Below are positions 7,616 through 10,751 of a DNA stretch of 10,751 nt, one piece after another. This stretch comes from Heteroruminococcus sp964370005 (GTDB lineage Bacteria > Bacillota > Clostridia > Oscillospirales > Ruminococcaceae): positions 1-10,751 of the forward strand of contig CAYJGR010000068.1 of the NCBI GenBank assembly GCA_964370005.1, written 5' to 3'. Under the pieces are notes generated by a model, which saw nothing but the letters and a program-made list of their open reading frames with translations, had not been told where the DNA came from and searched no databases. How positions within the stretch are numbered: the first letter of the stretch is position 1; every line of letters starts with the position of its first letter. The position numbers were made by a program, and so were the translations under genes.

Positions 7616-7931
7616 TTACCTACTCTTAAAAGCCATAGGGCATCCCGCAAGCCCAAAACCTACCAATGGGCAGAGGGTGTGGCGGAGGATTTCATCTCGT
7701 AAGAGGTGCGCCACGCCCGTGAGGGCGGGGTGGGTGCCAGCCGAGTATGCGAGGCGATAAGGCACCAAATCCGGAGCCACGCCCTCGCCGTGGCAGTGCG
7801 TTTGGGCGGCGCAGTTTATATACAGACTCTCCCAGCCGCGCCCTTGGCGGGTGGGAGAGGTAAAGTTTTCGTCCACCTTTTTCAAAAGGTGGCAGGGGTT
7901 CGGGGACAGCGTCCCCGAGGTCTTGCCCCCC
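7616..7931. repeat. GC-rich, multi-hairpin gene-free stretch, possible dispersed intergenic element
   Basis: About 315 bp between the SPFH stop and the rpiB leader, visibly more GC-rich than the AT-rich repeat array. It is packed with inverted repeats: TCGGGGAC/GTCCCCGA around AGC (7901-7919), CCACCTTTT/AAAAGGTGG around TC (about 7874-7893), CTCTCCCA/TGGGAGAG (about 7827-7859), GCCACG/CGTGGC (about 7777-7796) and CGCCC/GGGCG around GTGA (about 7713-7726). None is followed by a proper T-run on either strand, so they are not ordinary intrinsic terminators. A TTG-initiated frame of 89 codons crosses it on the minus strand, without a convincing ribosome binding site or domain. The sequence resembles what I remember of dispersed intergenic elements in Clostridia genomes, but that is memory, not a search. 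Confidence 0.5.
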
Positions 7932-8834
7932 TTACTTATCGGCTACCGTCTCTTTGAGTGCCGCTGCAAGGCCGGCCATAGATTGGATTTCGCTGGGGAT
8001 TACAAGCTTGGTGGCTTGACCGGCGGCCATGACCTCCAATGCCTCGAACGATTTCAGGGTCAGGACGCCCTTGCTGGGGGCGGCCTCGTTTAGCAGTACA
8101 ATGGCATCGGCCTGTGCCTTTTGTACCAGCATGATGGCTTCGGCCTCGCCCTGTGCCTCACGGATTTTTTGCTCACGCACGGCATCGGCACGCAAAATTG
8201 CCGACTCCTTCTCACCCTCGGCCACAAGGATTTGGCTGTGTTTCTCGCCCTCTGCCCGCAGGATGGATTCACGGCGTTCACGCTCGGCCTTCATCTGTTT
8301 TTCCATAGCATCCTGAATTTCACGTGGGGGGATGATGTTCTTTATCTCCACACGGTTGACCTTGATACCCCACTTGTCGGTGGCCGAATCGAGCGCCAAG
8401 GTGATGCGGGTGTTTATCACATCACGGGAGGTGAGTGTCTGGTCAAGTTCCATCTCACCTATGATGTTACGCAGTGTGGTGGCACTGAGGCTCTCGATAG
8501 CCACCACGGGACGCTCGACACCGTAGGTATACAGCTTTGCGTCGGTCACCTGGAAAAATACAATTGTATCAATATGAATAGTTACATTATCCTTTGTGAT
8601 AACCGGTTGGGGCTGAAAATCCATGACCTGTTCCTTGAGTGATACCTTGCGGGCGATGCGATCAATAAAAGGAATTTTAACATGGATACCGGTTTGCCAT
8701 GTGCCGTTATATGCCCCAAGACGTTCCACAACATACACAACTGCCTGTGGTACAATCTTGATGTTGGACACCAAGAATATGAGTACAAAAACTACAAGCA
8801 AAATAACCGTTATAACCCCTACAAATTCTACCAT
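7932..8834 (-). CDS. SPFH/stomatin-family (slipin/QmcA-like) membrane protein
   Basis: Band-7/SPFH proteins form large oligomeric assemblies on the membrane and work with NfeD partners in membrane organisation and quality control. The 300-residue product has one N-terminal membrane helix (about 4-24), an SPFH domain (about 26-180; VVERLGAYNGTWQTGIHVKIPFIDRI and the conserved NIIGEMELDQTLTSRD segment), then a charged coiled-coil with repeated EGEK units (about 181-245) and a C-terminal tail. The reading frame extends to an ATG at 8855, but GGAG six bases before the ATG at 8834 and the position of the membrane helix favour the later start. It lies 83 nt downstream of the nfeD-type gene on the same strand, the pairing expected for slipins. 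The exact subfamily is not settled. Confidence 0.93.
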   Translation of the reverse strand: MVEFVGVITVILLVVFVLIFLVSNIKIVPQAVVYVVERLGAYNGTWQTGIHVKIPFIDRIARKVSLKEQVMDFQPQPVITKDNVTIHIDTIVFFQVTDAKLYTYGVERPVVAIESLSATTLRNIIGEMELDQTLTSRDVINTRITLALDSATDKWGIKVNRVEIKNIIPPREIQDAMEKQMKAERERRESILRAEGEKHSQILVAEGEKESAILRADAVREQKIREAQGEAEAIMLVQKAQADAIVLLNEAAPSKGVLTLKSFEALEVMAAGQATKLVIPSEIQSMAGLAAALKETVADK

Positions 8835-8917
8835 AACAATCTCCATTCTGTGCATAGCACATTTTTTTTATTTCACACATAAAATCAGCAGCACTTGGTA
8901 TGTTAAGTTAAAACACT

Positions 8918-9373
8918 TTACACCACTTTTTGCACCACTAATTTAACACCTTCGATCGCTTTAACCAGTACTTGTTCACCTTGAAATATCGGCTGGCCAT
9001 CCTCGCTGACAGCAGACCAATCCTGTCCCGATACGTTCACCCTGCCCACATGTTGTGCGCCCTCGATGTCATTGATTACCGTTCCCACTTGGCCGATAAA
9101 GCTGTCAGCATTTGTGCGCACATGACGCACCACCAACACCTTCTTGATAAAGGGACGTGTACCGATAAGTGCCAAGATTGACACCCCTAAAAATACCCCG
9201 ATTTGTCCCAAAAAAGGCAAACTAAACAGTGAAGCTATAAGCGCCGCTACAGCACCCAGTGCAAACCAAATGGCCACAAGCTCGGCTGTGCCCACCTCGG
9301 CCACCACAAGCAGTACCGCCACCACAAGCCAAACCACGGGCAACCACTGTAAAACCATATCACTTAAATTCAT
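8918..9373 (-). CDS. NfeD-like short membrane protein with OB-fold domain
   Basis: Partner of SPFH/stomatin proteins, thought to support membrane protein quality control. The 151 residues show three membrane helices (about 9-27, 30-51 and 54-72) followed by a soluble C-terminal OB-fold domain (about 90-151) with the family pattern GQVGTVI...GRVNVSGQDWSAVSEDGQPIFQGEQVLVKAIEGVKLVV (motif at 94-148). There is no ClpP-like serine protease domain, so it is the short NfeD type. Start ATG at 9373 is preceded by GGGAGGGAG. It lies 33 nt downstream of the PadR gene and 83 nt upstream of the SPFH gene, making a three-gene operon. Confidence 0.92.
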   Translation of the reverse strand: MNLSDMVLQWLPVVWLVVAVLLVVAEVGTAELVAIWFALGAVAALIASLFSLPFLGQIGVFLGVSILALIGTRPFIKKVLVVRHVRTNADSFIGQVGTVINDIEGAQHVGRVNVSGQDWSAVSEDGQPIFQGEQVLVKAIEGVKLVVQKVV

Positions 9374-9406
9374 ATATTGCTCCCTCCCTTATAATAATCC
9401 TAATCA

Positions 9407-9781
9407 TTACACCTTTACAGGTGTTTTTTGTGCTATATCCTGCGCCAGTGTCGCAAGTCCTGATATTCTGGCGGCCTCGGCCTTGAGCACCGCCAAACCC
9501 ACCTCGGTTATGCGATAGACTTTGCGGCGTTCTTCTTCCCTTGCAACCTCCACCACATGGTCATTTTCCATCTTATATAGCATTGTATACACAGTTCCTG
9601 CCCCCATATTCACCCTACCATCGGTGATTTGTTGGGCGTACTGCATGATACCATACCCATGACGTTCCTCCAGCAGGCTATATAGCAGTAAAAACCCCTG
9701 CTCACTCATGGGTAAATAGCTTTTGATGGTGCTGTCGATATTTGACATATATCGGCGTACAACATGATCAGTATTGGACAT
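9407..9781 (-). CDS. PadR-family transcriptional regulator
   Basis: Winged-helix DNA-binding repressor of the PadR family. The 124-residue product matches the short PadR subclass. It has a winged-helix domain (about 23-100) with LLYSLLEERHGYGIMQ (33-48), GAGTVYTMLYKMENDHVVEV (60-79) and the wing RRKVYRITEVG (85-95), then a C-terminal helix for dimerisation. The reading frame extends upstream, but AAAGGAGG seven bases before the ATG at 9781 fixes the start. It is first in an operon with nfeD-like and SPFH genes. Its own promoter contains a 25-bp palindrome, suggesting autorepression. The inducing signal is unknown; PadR proteins often sense small hydrophobic or phenolic compounds, and the downstream genes hint at a membrane-stress role. 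Confidence 0.93.
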   Translation of the reverse strand: MSNTDHVVRRYMSNIDSTIKSYLPMSEQGFLLLYSLLEERHGYGIMQYAQQITDGRVNMGAGTVYTMLYKMENDHVVEVAREEERRKVYRITEVGLAVLKAEAARISGLATLAQDIAQKTPVKV

Positions 9782-9839
9782 ATGTATACCTCCTTTGAGC
9801 CCATAAAGTCCGGATTGTGTTACTTTTCTATCCTGTTTA

Positions 9840-9864
9840 CAATATATCACACCGTGATATATTG
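9840..9864. promoter_or_regulatory. 25-bp palindromic operator candidate in the padR promoter
   Basis: CAATATATCAC (9840-9850) and GTGATATATTG (9854-9864) are perfect 11-bp inverted repeats separated by ACC. The palindrome covers the whole -10 hexamer and the spacer of the minus-strand promoter, so a bound dimer would exclude RNA polymerase. The most likely binder is the adjacent PadR protein; this is inferred from position. Confidence 0.75.
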
Positions 9865-9870
9865 CGTCAA
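9841..9870 (-). promoter_or_regulatory. predicted sigma-A promoter of the padR-nfeD-SPFH operon
   Basis: On the minus strand TTGACG (9870-9865) and TATATT (9846-9841) are separated by 18 bp, a good sigma-A match. Transcription would begin near 9834 and give a leader of about 53 nt ahead of the PadR ATG. Confidence 0.7.
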
Positions 9871-9916
9871 GATATAAATACGACAACTTTTGCCATTTAT
9901 TTCTGGATAATTTGTA

Positions 9917-9945
9917 TTGAACATGACATGTAGCTGTGATAAAAT
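9917..9945 (+). promoter_or_regulatory. predicted sigma-A promoter of the ferredoxin-AOR operon
   Basis: TTGAAC (9917-9922), a 17-bp spacer and TAAAAT (9940-9945) preceded by TGA, an extended -10. Start of transcription is expected near 9952, about 77 nt before the proposed TTG start codon. The spacer begins with the 11-bp palindrome ACATG-A-CATGT (9921-9931), which resembles the ATGT/ACAT half-sites reported for PadR-type operators and could link this promoter to the divergent regulator. Confidence 0.65.
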
Positions 9946-10028
9946 AGTAATCGGACATTGGGTTATTTTTTCAAAAATGTAAAATAAAATTTATGAGATT
10001 TTCTCTAAAATGGAAGGAGTGGCTATAT

Positions 10029-10673
10029 TTGCCGAAAAACAAAATAGATGCCATACTTGAAAAACAAACAACCCGTCGTGACTTCTTAAAGATGGCGGCC
10101 AAGGGTACTGCCACCGTCGCCGTGGGCGCCACGGTGCTGAGTTTCCTCGGAGGTTGTTCCGATTCACAGGAAGCGATGGGCGAGCGAACCGGTATCCCCC
10201 TGCCACAGGGTATGCTTGTGGTGGATAACAGCCGATGTATTGGATGCGGTCGCTGTGAAGTGGCCTGCACACTGCAAAATCAAGGCGAGGTTATACCCTC
10301 GGTCTCCTCGCTACATATCGATCAAAATCTGCAATTCGGCGAAAATCTCCCCCGCCTTAACTACCGTTACGGACAAGGTATCATGGGCAGTGGTGAGCTA
10401 TCGGCCGGGGTGTGCCACCAATGTCGTGCGCCTTTTTGTGCAAATGCATGTCCCAAACAGGCCATCCTGCCCGACAAATCTACAGGTGCACGCACTGTCA
10501 ATAAAGATATATGCGACGGTTGTGGACACTGTGTCGAAGCCTGTCCCTTTGATATGATGGCACTGCACCCACAGACAAATATTGCCTCTAAGTGCATCAC
10601 CTGTGGCAGTTGCGTAAATGTATGCCCCACTGCCGCACTGTCTGTACAACCTTGGCAGGATTTTGTGGGGTAA
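10029..10673 (+). CDS. Tat-signal 4x[4Fe-4S] ferredoxin-type electron-transfer protein
   Basis: Multi-cluster ferredoxin of the DmsB/HybA kind, an electron carrier for the oxidoreductase encoded next. In the 214-residue form the N-terminus has a twin-arginine motif TTRRDFLK (14-21), a hydrophobic stretch (about 27-41) and a lipobox-like LGGC with C43, so Tat export and lipid anchoring are plausible. Sixteen cysteines form four cluster motifs: CIGCGRCEVAC (70-80), CHQCRAPFCANAC (129-141), CDGCGHCVEAC (162-172) and CITCGSCVNVC (189-199). The frame opens at an ATG at 9993 that lacks a ribosome binding site. The TTG at 10029, nine bases after AAGGAG, fits the signal peptide better. It lies 19 nt before the AOR-like gene, with a promoter at 9917-9945, and diverges from the PadR operon. 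The in vivo partner and cellular side are inferred. Confidence 0.92.
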   Translation: MPKNKIDAILEKQTTRRDFLKMAAKGTATVAVGATVLSFLGGCSDSQEAMGERTGIPLPQGMLVVDNSRCIGCGRCEVACTLQNQGEVIPSVSSLHIDQNLQFGENLPRLNYRYGQGIMGSGELSAGVCHQCRAPFCANACPKQAILPDKSTGARTVNKDICDGCGHCVEACPFDMMALHPQTNIASKCITCGSCVNVCPTAALSVQPWQDFVG

Positions 10674-10692
10674 ATGAGAAGGGAGTAACATT

Positions 10693-10751
10693 ATGGAAAA
10701 TTACGGACTTATGGGAAAAATACTGTGGGTGGATCTTACAAGCCAAGAGGC
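10693..10751 (+). CDS. aldehyde ferredoxin oxidoreductase family protein, first 19 codons
   Basis: Only the N-terminus is present: MENYGLMGKILWVDLTSQE. The G-x-x-G-K-I-L-x-V-D-L-T pattern is the characteristic start of tungsten/molybdenum-pterin aldehyde ferredoxin oxidoreductases and relatives, which oxidise aldehydes (or related substrates) and pass electrons to ferredoxin. ATG at 10693 follows GGGAG by seven bases. No signal peptide is visible in the first 19 residues. It is directly downstream of a four-cluster ferredoxin, a common partner arrangement for this family. Substrate and subfamily cannot be judged from so few residues. Confidence 0.8.
   Translation, partial: MENYGLMGKILWVDLTSQE

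Noticed and set aside
7616..7885. 89-codon TTG-initiated frame on the minus strand as a small protein gene
   Set aside because: No ribosome binding site at a proper distance, no domain or membrane pattern, and the DNA is dominated by hairpins; treated as an intergenic element instead.
7899..7931. Intrinsic terminator after the SPFH gene (TCGGGGAC/GTCCCCGA hairpin)
   Set aside because: The stem is strong, but the minus-strand sequence after it continues ACCCCTGCC without a run of T, so it was not called a terminator.
9993..10028. ATG at 9993 as the ferredoxin start
   Set aside because: No ribosome binding site precedes it, and AAGGAG lies inside this stretch at correct distance from the TTG at 10029. 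The extra 12 residues would also add a Trp-rich extension before the Tat motif.

Overview
The window reads as a draft (gapped) scaffold from a Firmicute, most likely a member of the Clostridia. Grounds: the gene order gdpP-rplI-dnaB followed directly by tilS-hpt-ftsH, strong AAAGGAGG/GGAGG ribosome binding sites, several GTG/TTG starts, sigma-A-like promoters with extended -10 motifs, and an aldehyde ferredoxin oxidoreductase-type locus that fits an anaerobe. An assignment to Oscillospirales-like gut or anaerobic Clostridia is a guess from the overall look, not a demonstrated fact. Two runs of exactly 100 N (2614-2713 and 6831-6930) are assembly gaps of unknown true length.

Layout. Positions 1-6575 (all minus strand) form one compact housekeeping unit read right to left: gdpP (c-di-AMP phosphodiesterase), rplI (ribosomal protein L9), dnaB (replicative helicase), tilS (tRNA-Ile lysidine synthetase, interrupted by the first gap), hpt (purine salvage phosphoribosyltransferase) and ftsH (membrane AAA+ protease, cut by the window edge). 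Intergenic gaps are 23-48 nt and dnaB/tilS overlap, so a single transcript starting just upstream of gdpP is plausible.

Positions 6576-7138 hold no gene. They hold a promoter-bearing perfect inverted repeat next to gdpP and a tandem array with a 117-bp unit (four copies visible, at least partly, and interrupted by the second gap). Each unit contains three potential hairpins and extended -10-like motifs on both strands. Beyond it lies an rpiB-family sugar-phosphate isomerase (7139-7585, minus) whose active-site histidines are replaced. Next comes a GC-rich, gene-free, multi-hairpin stretch (7616-7931).

Positions 7932-9781 (minus) are a PadR regulator-NfeD-SPFH/stomatin operon, a membrane-quality module. 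Its promoter at 9841-9870 has an 11+3+11 bp perfect palindrome filling the spacer and -10, a textbook place for PadR autorepression. Divergently, a plus-strand promoter at 9917-9945 drives a Tat-signal, lipobox-bearing ferredoxin with sixteen cluster cysteines (10029-10673), followed 19 nt later by the first codons of an aldehyde ferredoxin oxidoreductase homologue that runs off the window.

Most noteworthy: the 117-bp repeat array, the palindrome-in-promoter design at the PadR gene, the pairing of an apparently exported ferredoxin with an oxidoreductase that shows no signal peptide, and the atypical RpiB active site.
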